Assembly (NCBI GenBank): GCA_019649035.1 | Contig: BMAT01002581.1 | Span: 39,749 to 91,409 of the forward strand | Direction of reading: 5' to 3' | Source of the DNA: Elysia marginata | Lineage: Eukaryota > Mollusca > Gastropoda > Plakobranchidae | Length of the DNA stretch: 51,661 nt | Part shown: positions 28,501-37,521 of the stretch, piece after piece | Position numbering within the stretch: position 1 is the first letter of the stretch | Layout of the letters: each line of letters begins with the position of its first letter | Notes under the pieces: generated by a model | Told to the model about the DNA's origin: nothing | The model's database searches: none | The model's input: the letters and a program-made list of their open reading frames with translations, nothing else | Program-made: the position numbers and the translations under genes

Positions 28501-30798
28501 TGCATATTCTTCAACAACAAGTCTATCATTATAATAGTTTAGTGTGGTACTGCTTTCTCCTGTTTCAGTAAAATTCTGTTTGAACCTTATTTTGGGAAAT
28601 AACTAAACCTACTACAACAATAGTTCTGATTGAGTTTTGATGTAATAAGCTGATGAGGTTGAGGTTTCGGTAGCATTAAATTTTTTCTTTATTTCCTTTA
28701 GCAAATATAATCTTAGTCATAAATATGAATACATTTTTTTAAAACAGCTCTTATTTTATTTTAAGCCTTTCTTAAGGAACATAGTTCTAGTTTAGTAATA
28801 CATGTGTGTCTTTTTTGCTTGGTTTTATTTCATATGCTTTATTTTCACTTGTCATAAAACTTTTAGTTAAGGTTACAATATCATTATTGTATTTCTTACT
28901 TTTTAGGAAATGATTGGAGACTACAGAGCAGATTTTTACAGTGTAAACAATCTTGTTTTGGAATCACGAAAAAGGTATGCTGGTTACTTAAAAAGGAATA
29001 GCAGATGGGTGGCTGCTTATTGTTTAAGTAAGTTTAACCCTATTCGTATATCGGGGCCTACATCAGGGTTGGTTTTTCTTCGTTTAAAAGTACTTGTAAT
29101 AAGTATTTCTCATTCAGCTTTTCAATATTCCTCATTAATTCATTTCTACAAGCAATAATCCTAGCTTTTAGAAAAAAAAACCAATTGAAAGGATACCGAC
29201 CATAAGTCAATTTGCTTCAAGTAAAACCGGTGCCCAAATGACAAAAACTGTACTTGTATCAACTGTTTGACCTTAGATTAGCAATTATTATCAAGGGTGC
29301 CAGTTTTCCGGGCTGTCCCGGAATTCCGGGTAGTACTGATCTTTCCGCCAAGATTTCCGGGAAATTTCAGTTCGAGGAATAATTTTTTTGTGCCGTTCAG
29401 CTCTCAAGGTCAGAAAAAAAATGGGCTAATCAAGGCCTAAGTTGCAGAGATCACAATATTATATACCGTAGGCCTAAGCTTACTGTGTAAACAATTTTTT
29501 CCGCTAAACAATAATAGTCTGACCCAAGTTGCTCACACTCACACAAATAAGTGTTGCCAGGAAAGAAAACAAGCAGCGTTTCTACGGAGATCGGCGGAGC
29601 TATGATGTAGGACTAAAAGCCGCACGCACACAGTAAAAATCTGCAATCTGGCAGATCTAAAAATCTGGCTATATATGTTTGATTCATTCGGTGGCCTTGA
29701 TGATCTCACTCCCAGTCAGCTAAGCTTGAAGTTCACGTTTCCAGATATAGTCTGTATCTACAACAATACGTTTGACAGTTAATTTGTAGGCTTGCCGCCT
29801 TTTGTTGTTCAAAGTTCTAAATACACATGCACGCACAGACAAATACATGTACATATCTAGTAGCGGGTTTACGTGTTTGGGCACCCCTTGCTAAAAACAA
29901 AGCAAGCGATGTAGAAGTTGCATCTTTAGTAGATCAAAAAGACCAATGCGAGGACCCTGTCAACCTGTTTTCCTTGAAAAAAATCAGGAAACTGAAACTG
30001 AAACAAAATTTCAGTTCATATATGTACATGGTTTTAGTCTCAAAAAGCTGTTTACTTGCTTTTTCCCTTTCACTTTGCTGTGCGCTTTATCTTCTTTCGT
30101 CGTCTGTGATTGCTCTCAGATGTCCTTTTCAAATTCATATCCTTACTCGTTCAATCCCCTCTTTCTCTCTCCTCTGAAAATGACAAAATTTCCTTTCCCT
30201 GGATGCTTCTCTATATCTAGGACTTTTTGTCTGTCCCTCCCCTCTGCGCACCTCTAGTTTTACATAACTTTTTTTCTTCTACTTCTCTCTCTTTCTCTCT
30301 CGCTCTTCTCTCTCTTCTCTCTAACTTTGATTTTTTTGACATGCCTGATACCTTCCTGTCCCTCTCCTGTACGCATTTCTAGATAAGCCTTTCTATAAAC
30401 CTAAAATTAGATCACTATCAGTCTCTTTCTCTCTCCTTCTCTCTTTCTAAGTTTGTTTTCTTTAACGTTCCTGATACCCCTTTGTCTCTGACTTTCTGTC
30501 TGTCCCTTTCCTGTACGCATCTCTGGGTAGGCCTTTTCACAAACCTAGAGTTAGACCCCCCCCTCTCTCTTCTCTCAAACTTTGATTTTTTTGAGGTGCC
30601 TGATACCTCTCTGTCCCTCTCCTGTACACATTTCTGGATAAGCCTTTCTATAAACCTAAAATTAGATCTGTATCACTCTCTTTCTCTCTCTAAGTTTGTT
30701 TTCTTGAATGTTCCTGATATCCCTTTGTCTCTGACTTTCTGTTTGTCCCTTTCCTGTTCGCATCTCTGGGTAAACCTTTTGCACAAACCTGAAGTTAG

Positions 30799-30857
<59 letters not shown>

Positions 30858-33800
30858 TCTCTCTCTCCTCTCTCTCTATTCTCTTATCCTCTCTGTCAAA
30901 CCTCGTTTTCATTGAAGCACTAAAACGTCTAACCTCAGTGTCTTTGACTTTCTGTCTATCCCTCTCCTGTGCCCATCTAGAAGATGAGGCCTCACCCCTC
31001 AATCCCAACATTTCAGCTGAGTACACCCTGACCCAATCCCAGTCCTGAGAATATGATCTAAGTTTATTGGAGCTCCATTATCAGTTTCGTTAAGGAGGCT
31101 TAGTCATAAAGTTTATGGAAAATTTTCAATGGATAGAAGAAATTTATGACATCCAGCTTCATCAAAGAATTTGAAGTTCACCCCAATCAGCTCATTTTTC
31201 AAGAGGGTCTGATGAGTGTTCATCCCATCATTGTAGATAAGGATTAACAGAGATGCCATTTTCAGTTATTTTCCGTTTTTTAGCCTGAGATACTGAATGA
31301 ACACACAATTTGAACAAGATTGATCCCTTGAACAATGATAAGAACGCCATATTGACACATTTCATAAAGTGTTTATGAACATGAGAGTCATGAACAGGAT
31401 TTTCATTTCCATGTAGTTTTAGAAACTTTGAGCGGCATCCATGGGTTTAGAATGGTATCCGCTGCTTAACCCCAAGCTTGTAATGTAAGAGGCAACTAAA
31501 TGGGTGCACACTTTTACATCATGATTAAACTTTAACTTTTAGGTAATAATGGACAGAATTTATCGTGGTTCTTTTTCAGGGATAGGAAAATGTAGGAATA
31601 GCAGTTTCAGGGCTGGGGAAATTTTTTGCAGGCAGCCTTGATTATTATGTACTTAAATTTTGTGAACCCAGATGTATGAATAGTTAGAACATTTATCACA
31701 CTAAAAGATAGTTAGGCTGCTTTTGTTTTCTATTTAAAAAAATTAATATACACGGTTACCCTTCACGAACGTATATGATAATAGAACATGATGTATTGGT
31801 AAGGTTAATAAGTCAAAGAGAGATAACCAATGTGTACTGACTCTCAGGGTGATGAAATAAAGCATTAGCAATTAGTATTCCCATTAATTTGCTTTACAAT
31901 ACTTTTCATTTCTTCAAGTGTATCACTTCATCTATAAATAAAAAACTTTTCAAAGAAAACTTTGAAGCATTTTGTTGGCACTTCCATTGCTCATAAAATT
32001 GATAACCTGTATCTCTACTTCTCTTTCTTATATTCATAGATTTTAATACTTCTTTTGTTCCATTCCTTTTTTTGGCTAAATGTGTTAAAATTGAAAAAAA
32101 ATCAGTATAGTTAGTATGTTGACAATTTCATCACTTTTGAGTACTTTTCTTTTTCTTAAAGGCGTGAACATTTGAGTGTAGAAGACATTCAGAAAAATAA
32201 AGCTATAATGGAAAATATCAGCAAAGGAACCTGGGACAACACAGTTGATGGCATAAATGGGGTAAGTTTTCCAAGATATTTTTTCTTTTTCTCTTAAAAT
32301 AATAATAAATCATAATCTATTACTTTTCTTATCTTTTCTTTAAAAAAAAACAGAAGTAAGTCAGAATTTTTTTCTTTTTAATTCTTGTAAAGAGTGACTG
32401 TAAGAAACTCACTTGCCTTAATTCAATCACTATTCCTTCTGTACACACAATTCAAAGGTGTTCCACAAAAACTACTATTTCCATTCTTTTGCCATTTTTT
32501 TTAAAAATAGCAAAACTTTTTAAAACAAATATTTGATAACATTTTCTTCCAAACAATAGCTTGATCACTTTTTCCTTGATAAAAAAAACCCAAAAAAATT
32601 TAGAGCTCCTGAAAATTTTTTAGAATCTACATCTAGTCCTTATAATCTGGTATGTAAAGCACTAGGTTTAGAAAAACTGGCTCAACAGAATGCTGAATTC
32701 CATTTTTAGAATATTATGAAGATACCTTACTTTTGAATCTAGACCTGAATAGCCAATAGTAGATCAACTGTGGACACCATGATAAAAAGAAACTGAGAAT
32801 GAATTGTCCTTAGAATTGATGGTTCCTCCCGCAATGGCTTGCAAACATGGGCCAATTTCCAGGAAACTTTGTTTGAAAAAAAAAATGGTTAGTGAGGGAT
32901 GAGCGCCCTTTTTGTGCACATGCTTAAGGATTATAGGCAGTTTAATGAGAAGCCAAGGGGTGGCACATATGCATTTTGTCACATACAACCCATGTGCCAA
33001 GCGGTGATACATTTCTAGTCGGTAAATTAGCCTAATACTTGAGCTGAATATGCAATGTTATTAAGTTGTTTTTAAGTCGAGCTTTGAATTGTAAAATTGT
33101 GATGGCTTACTGTCAATTGAAATTTAAAAATCGCCTTGAGGCGTTGTAATGTATTATGCACTGTCAAAGCTGAATTTCTATCTCCTGATATTACACATAA
33201 AGATATTTTAGCTGGTGTAGTGTCTCTCATTACATTAAATGCATAGTTATTGTAATTATTTAGCATTTTGTAAGCTATGAAAAAAAAGCAAAGATTTTGT
33301 TTCTTTTAGCTATATATTTTGGGTGTCTATTGATGTGATACAGCAGCAACTAGAGAGACGAAGATCTCTGCAGTCACCTGTTAAGTCAGGTCATACCTGG
33401 GAAGATTACATGGATGCACCCCCAGGACAACCTCCTTGTTTAGGGCGAGATTGGATCTCAAAAGAAAGCTCAAAATCATTTAAAGCTACCATTGCCATGG
33501 TGAGTGCAGGGTTCATTGAAACAAGAACGACTTGTTAAGTTAAAATTTGTCTTGCAACCAGTCCAAATTGAGTCTTAGGTCAAAATTGGAAGGTAGTCAG
33601 GTATTGGTATCACACTCACAGAAAAGCTTATTTTCTCTACTTTCAATTACAACAAACGCTTAAGCTCTATCATGTTTCTGTAGGAAGTTATAGTCATTCG
33701 AAGTCAGTTGGGTAAGGTCTTTTTAAATTTAAGAAAAGATGGAAAATTGCACTTAAATTTTAAACGACTATTAAGGTGTAGAGACCTTAGCAACCATACT

Positions 33801-35750
33801 TATTAAAATTAAACAGATAAAACATATAATTTCAACATAGACCAGGTGTGAAAACTGTTCAGAAATGGTTCTAGTCTCATTATTTCAATTAAATTTTAAT
33901 TCTGAACACTCACCCAACTTTGAAAGCCTATATCTTAATATAAGCCATTCAACTTACGACCCATTTGGACAGAATGCAAGACATTTGTTGATGCTACAGT
34001 TTTACAGGTTAGTCTGTAGTAATAAGAATTTTTGTGAATTCATCATGTAGCAAGTTTTTTATTATCCTGAGAAAGAACCCTCTTTTTTACCCCATATTAG
34101 ACTGCTCTTGAGAAACAAGGATGAGATCCTTTTGGTGAAATACAAATTTTTCAGAAGTTACACTGTTCTTATAAATGATAGACTTCTAAAGTTATACCCT
34201 TTGAAAAATTATAGCCAGCCTTTCACATTGTCATGCACAGAGATAAACTTACTCAGTATTAAGTTATAGATAGCAACTTGTATTTTACCCAGTCATTTAA
34301 TCTTAATATAATAAGTTACTTTTAACCTTAGGTATGTTTTAGATTTTTTGCCTTTAGCGGCAAGTTTTGTAAACCCTGTTGCAGATGATTTCTTTTGTTC
34401 ATACATGCTTAATCTGACTTTTGTGCTTATTGTTTCCCAGAGTGATGAATTTCCCATGACAGTTCAAGTGTAAGTATTTCCATATGTCAAAGTTTTGTGG
34501 TTAATATGAGTTAAAAATTTGCATGTCAATTTTTTTGGCAAGGTATTTTACAAGTGGTATCATCATATAGATATGATTCTTTTTAAAATGAAATGCAGTG
34601 GTTATAAATGTGGCCTTAAAAATATCACATTTAAAAAGGGCTCTGATGGCCTTCTAACACTTGATTTGTTTTTTGTTTTTTTTATGTTGTTTTCTTCCCC
34701 TTTTCATGTGCATTTTGTGAATGAATTATTTAGTTTATATGAATATTTTTTTTATGAGTTAATTATTTTGATGAACTATTTTACAGGCTTCTTGATGTGT
34801 TAGAAGTTGTGGCTCCATTTAAACAGTTTCAGAAACTGAGAGACTTCATGACCTCCAAGTTACCCCCAGGCTTTCCTGTCAGAATAGGTACAGATTATCT
34901 TGAGTGTCTTGCTACTCCATTGCTATCTTAAGTAAAGTTTTCTTATAGTTCTGAAGAAAAAAAAAAGCATGTCTTCGCGCTGCTAACTTCATAGTCTTTT
35001 TCAAAATCAGTAACTCCCAGAAAAACAAGCAAAACTGCATCTAAAGGTTTCTTTCTTGCATTTTAAAAAGGTTTACAATATCTTTGATAATAAATGTATA
35101 GCCCAGCTGATTTTTACAATTTTGAGTTGAAATGGTGGGATAATTAACAAAGATATTATAGTTGGCTAGTTTGACTTTGATCGATCTCTTAGATAGACTA
35201 TTATGTTAGCAGAATGATGAAGTTTTCAAAACAAGTGTAAATGAATTGGGTGTCCCAGTTTTCAGATAACATGAAGTTGAACATTTTTTCTGAGCTTTCA
35301 AAGCTTGAAAGGTGCATTAAAGTGTAACAATTTTTTAGAAAAAATTTGAACAGTATGTGATTTGAAATGTAAAGAAGATGAATAAATCGCCTTTAAAAGC
35401 CATTTTCTTGAATTAAACTTACCAGTTTTAGAATAATTTTATAGAAACAAAACGTTTTATGGAAACAAACCCAATTTTCCCCATTCCATTTTTCTATTTT
35501 GCACTTATTAAAGCATTGTTTTTTCTTTAATGTTTTTGTGGTCCTTGTTTTATGGATACGATCAATATGAAGTATATTTTTGATTTTTACTTTTGGCCTA
35601 TGTAACTTTCTTCCAGAAATACCAGTGTTTCCAACCATCACAGCCAAAGTGACCTTCACAAACTTTGAGTGGCAGGAGGAGCTAGCAGAAGACCTGTTTA
35701 CCATTCCTTCCCAGTACAGAGAGGACCCTGGTCGCTTCCCAGACTTATGA
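16581..35750 (+). CDS. ANKRD13C: Ankyrin repeat domain protein 13C, GPCR-chaperone family, 13 exons
   Basis: Family members sit at the cytosolic face of the ER and are reported to assist GPCR biogenesis. Exons: 16581-16686, 21009-21050, 21299-21403, 22387-22518, 23608-23674, 25670-25814, 26573-26704, 28907-28974, 32162-32261, 33344-33499, 34441-34469, 34787-34887, 35617-35750. They total 1317 nt and stay in frame throughout (438 residues plus stop). Exons 1-3 give ankyrin repeats (HHGNTPLHIAIMLGHKECIH, GWTPLAEAISYGDRQ). Later exons give the chaperone domain: LELKWDFQSWVPLVSRMLPS, RLDTTLVDFTEM, EEEVDILMSSDI, GDYRADFYSVNNLVLESRKR, KLPPGFPVRIEIPVFPTI and EDPGRFPDL. The start has G at -3 and G at +4, with an in-frame TAA at 16542. 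The N-terminus is shorter than the vertebrate form unless an upstream exon exists. The exon 10 acceptor is the least certain (33344 or 33347). The C-terminus ends in TGA-C, followed in frame by a 567-codon open frame. Confidence 0.96.
16687..21008 (+). other. ANKRD13C intron 1, no gene seen
   Basis: This 4.3-kb intron begins GTGAGA and ends CCTCAG. It is A+T-rich, contains a cluster of AGATCTAGAT-type palindromes (16940-17605), a short perfect hairpin at 19505-19540 and a tRNA-derived SINE near 19.6 kb. No coding signal is visible. Confidence 0.8.
19618..19930 (+). mobile_element. tRNA-derived SINE
   Basis: The head resembles a tRNA with internal RNA polymerase III promoter boxes: an A-box-like TGGCTCAGTGGTTACC at 19625 and a B-box-like GGTCCGATTCCC at 19669. 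A tRNA-unrelated body follows (CCTCAGTCCACCCACCTGTA and onward). The B box has drifted from GGTTCGANTCC. I could not fix the 3' end or the target-site duplication, so the right border is approximate. Confidence 0.75.
22850..23097 (-). mobile_element. tRNA-derived SINE, copy A, with 10-bp target-site duplication
   Basis: On the minus strand the element starts GGGGCCCTAGATAGCTCAGT, with an A-box-like TAGCTCAGTTGGTAGTGG and a B-box-like GGTTCGAAAC near 23035, followed by a shared body and a short ATC-type tail. The direct repeat CTGATTTGTA flanks it at 22840-22849 and 23098-23107. It is closely related to the copy at 27061-27303. It lies in ANKRD13C intron 4. Confidence 0.9.
23118..23550 (+). 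repeat. Diverged interspersed repeat, copy 1
   Basis: This ~430-bp stretch shares many blocks in the same order and orientation with 33547-33990: TTGTCTTGCAACCAGTC, ATTTTCTCTACTTTCAA, GACTATTAAGGT, GTGTGAAAACTGTT and CATTTGGACAGAATGC. Overall identity looks moderate, with small indels. No open frame or structural hallmark identifies its class. It starts about 10 bp to the right of the target duplication of SINE copy A. Confidence 0.75.
24135..25503 (-). pseudogene. Mariner (Tc1/mariner) transposon with inactivated transposase
   Basis: The element is 1369 bp with TA at both borders (24133-24134 and 25504-25505). Its ~40-bp inverted ends both contain CCGAAAAGAA, CAGGAAAA and GGCATAACT. On the minus strand the transposase begins near 25381. 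It carries the N-terminal helix-turn-helix region (RPSEIHKQIAETYGEGAMS), a second HTH (IREIALKLKIPKSTVHEKVH), the first catalytic Asp in VDETW, the second in LQHDN and the third in IPDLAPSDFH. There are 34 residues between the last two, the D,D34D mariner signature. Stop codons after KGVIL and after NAT, and broken frames between the HTH and catalytic parts, show that it is dead. It sits in ANKRD13C intron 5, antisense to the gene. Confidence 0.94.
27061..27303 (-). mobile_element. tRNA-derived SINE, copy B, with 12-bp target-site duplication
   Basis: This is the same family as copy A at 22850-23097: CAAGCCCAATTCCACTTCAA, GGCTGCCACCCAGAGACTAG and GACACCGACC are shared. The A- and B-box region is at the right end and reads on the minus strand. 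AAGAAAGAGAGG flanks the element exactly at 27049-27060 and 27304-27315. The minus-strand 3' tail is a short (AATC)n repeat. Relative to copy A it lacks a short segment near CCAACCAGTAGGGGCC. It lies in ANKRD13C intron 7. Confidence 0.93.
27709..27823. mobile_element. Small fold-back element, copy 1 (115 bp)
   Basis: The left arm GGGAATGAAATTAGAATGCA and the reverse-complemented right arm GGGAATGATAATAGAGTGCA are ~35-bp imperfect inverted repeats. A second copy is at 50033-50135. There is no coding capacity. The structure is that of a very short MITE. A target duplication is not evident. Confidence 0.65.
30144..31000 (+). repeat. Pyrimidine-rich higher-order minisatellite
   Basis: A ~255-bp unit starting TTTGATTTTTTTGA recurs at 30326 and 30581. 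Each unit is itself two diverged ~125-bp halves, both containing CCTGATA, TGTCCCT, TCCTGTACGCAT or a variant, and AAACCTA-AGTTAGA, separated by TCTCT runs. Degenerate half-units extend to both sides. The apparent Ser/Leu-rich frame through the array and its Arg/Glu-rich complement are by-products. It is in ANKRD13C intron 8. Confidence 0.8.
30801..30852. repeat. (CT)n microsatellite
   Basis: A perfect CT dinucleotide run of about 26 units lies inside the larger pyrimidine-rich array, with imperfect CT continuing to about 30890. Confidence 0.97.
33547..33990 (+). repeat. Diverged interspersed repeat, copy 2
   Basis: This is the second copy of the repeat at 23118-23550, in the same orientation, beginning AATTTGTCTTGCAACCAGTC and ending near CCATTTGGACAGAATGCAAG. 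It follows ANKRD13C exon 10 by about 50 bp. It has small insertions relative to copy 1, such as GTCAAAATTGGAAG. Confidence 0.75.
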
Positions 35751-35756
35751 CAATAC

Positions 35757-37454
35757 ATGGAGCTTAACGCTGTCCACATCATCTGCAGCATTAGAGAGGA
35801 CAGGCCTTACATCCTCACGGACATGGAAAGAGAAGATGCACTGCAGGCGTATGCTGCCTACAAAGACATTTATTTAGCTTGTGAAAGAGATTTGCCCTGT
35901 TGCCTAGAACATTCTGGTGAGAATATTGAAATAATGGAGCAAATGAACTTCAAGACAGCAATTGAAATGGACCATTCACACTTAGCTTTATTTACTAATC
36001 AAGGACCCAGCCCTAGCAAAGTACAAAATACCTCTTTTCTTACAAATCTAAAGGTGCCCGATGTTGACAGTCAACAAGCTTTGAGAGCAAAATCAGGTCT
36101 TTGTTTATCAACTTTTGAAAACTTTGAGGAGACAGCTAATGCAGGACTTATGGGAAAGTCAAATGGCGATTTCTCAGAACAAGAAAAGAATAGCGCTGAC
36201 GGTGGTGGATCATCTTCAAAATTTGCTGATCTAAGTTTGTCAAGAAGTTCTCAACAGTATGTTGCTAATTTGGTCAGGGCAGAACCTGAGAAAATAGAAA
36301 GTCAATCTTCTGTCTTAGACGAAAGCAAAACATGTACAAGTGAGGAGATGAAGTGTAAAAAAGATGTGCCGCCGAAGAAGAAAATAAAAACAAAAAGCAT
36401 ATTTCCCTATTTCTTTGCCTTTGACCAAAATTTCCAGCCCTTAAGTTTTGTTTTTGGAGAAGCTTCAATATGTGATATGCCCACATCAAAGCCTGCTCAA
36501 AAAGGTGAAGATAGGCGAGAGAGACATTTAAAACAAACTGAAAGCTTTCTGAGTCACTCAGTCCCTGCACAGCCTCCTAAAAAAGTCATAGCATCTTCTT
36601 ATGTCATCTCAGAAGGAACTGGGGCGAGCGCACATATTGAGAGTAAGGACATTGGTCGCAAGTGTGAAAGTACTATAAATCCCAGTGGAAGCGGAATGAA
36701 TATGTGTTCATGTGCATACATCAGTAAACCCTCATTAACATCATCTAACATCAGAAGGCATTCAACAGACAATGCCCAGTTCCACAGTGGCATAAATAAA
36801 CAGATGTTTGCTGGTAATGATTGTTTCTATTTTCCCTCTTTGTTGCCAGGATGTGCCAAAGATACAAAAACTACCGGATCAAGCACCAATAATGAGGACG
36901 ATAATGGAGACCAATGTGGTGGCTTTTCACAGCATATAAAGCGCAGTTCCTCTTTTGATAGTGGGAATTCATTAGAGCCATGTGTTGTTCACTGTTCACC
37001 ACAAAACTATGCATGGAATGAAAAGATTGAGAGAAAAAGCAAAGAGGGTAAATTTAGCCTTCTAGGATCTCGATTAGTTAGAGCCATTGGTCTTCGAAAA
37101 GAAGAAAACTTAGAGGAATGTCAATTAAAGCCAAAAAAGACCAGGTCCAGTGACTTTATTTTAAAAGAACCAAGTGTCCCAAAGAACGATTGTCCCAAGT
37201 GTAAAGTTAAAAGATCATGGTGTAAGACAGGCAAAATAAAGGATGATGCTCCACTTAAGTATGACAATGTTTCATCCTGTGGTGATGCCAAGAGCTCTCT
37301 GGTGATGTGTCACAAGAAGGAATTTCTAAACTGCTGTGTAGAAGGAAGACATGATTTATCAGAAATTGAGGATTGCTGTGATAAAGTAGTTTGCCTAGAT
37401 CTGCCTCTGACCAACTTTGGGTTTTACAGTGGAGAAATGATGATTCTGATGTAA
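35757..37454 (+). CDS. 565-codon ORF in frame directly after the ANKRD13C stop (readthrough extension or second cistron)
   Basis: The frame of ANKRD13C exon 13 continues after TGA (35748) with CAA TAC ATG and stays open for 567 codons to TAA at 37452, with no intron. The ATG at 35757 has T at -3 and G at +4, a mediocre initiation context. The first ~45 residues look ordered and include a charged helix-like stretch (DMEREDALQAYAAYKDIYLA). The middle is Ser/Asn/Gly-rich and probably disordered, with a basic NLS-like PPKKKIKTK at residues 205-213. The end is cysteine-rich, with CPKCKVKRSWC at 479-489 and later CC pairs, possibly metal-binding. There is no signal peptide or membrane segment. I do not recognise the family. 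That it is coding is strongly supported by length. How it is translated is inference. Confidence 0.8.
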   Translation: MELNAVHIICSIREDRPYILTDMEREDALQAYAAYKDIYLACERDLPCCLEHSGENIEIMEQMNFKTAIEMDHSHLALFTNQGPSPSKVQNTSFLTNLKVPDVDSQQALRAKSGLCLSTFENFEETANAGLMGKSNGDFSEQEKNSADGGGSSSKFADLSLSRSSQQYVANLVRAEPEKIESQSSVLDESKTCTSEEMKCKKDVPPKKKIKTKSIFPYFFAFDQNFQPLSFVFGEASICDMPTSKPAQKGEDRRERHLKQTESFLSHSVPAQPPKKVIASSYVISEGTGASAHIESKDIGRKCESTINPSGSGMNMCSCAYISKPSLTSSNIRRHSTDNAQFHSGINKQMFAGNDCFYFPSLLPGCAKDTKTTGSSTNNEDDNGDQCGGFSQHIKRSSSFDSGNSLEPCVVHCSPQNYAWNEKIERKSKEGKFSLLGSRLVRAIGLRKEENLEECQLKPKKTRSSDFILKEPSVPKNDCPKCKVKRSWCKTGKIKDDAPLKYDNVSSCGDAKSSLVMCHKKEFLNCCVEGRHDLSEIEDCCDKVVCLDLPLTNFGFYSGEMMILM

Positions 37455-37515
37455 AACTACATGTTAGCTCTAGTCCTAAATGATAAATTCTCATGAATGC
37501 TTGTTAAACTATTTG

Positions 37516-37521
37516 AATAAA
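37516..37521 (+). promoter_or_regulatory. Candidate polyadenylation signal AATAAA
   Basis: This is the first canonical AATAAA after the TAA that ends the extension frame, 62 bp downstream. A second AATAAA is at 37975-37980. AATAAA also occurs inside the extension (36383, 36795 and near 37234), so earlier cleavage of some transcripts is possible. No transcript evidence is available here. Confidence 0.45.

Noticed and set aside
29295-29892. Possible hAT element between CAAGGGTGCC and GGCACCCCTTG
   Set aside because: The ends pair for only about 10 bp, and the flanking 8-mers (ATTATTAT and CTAAAAAC) do not match, so the borders are not supported.
30482-31048. 188-codon Ser/Leu-rich plus-strand frame and its Arg/Glu-rich complement
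   Set aside because: They run through the pyrimidine minisatellite inside ANKRD13C intron 8. The internal protein repeats mirror the DNA repeats.
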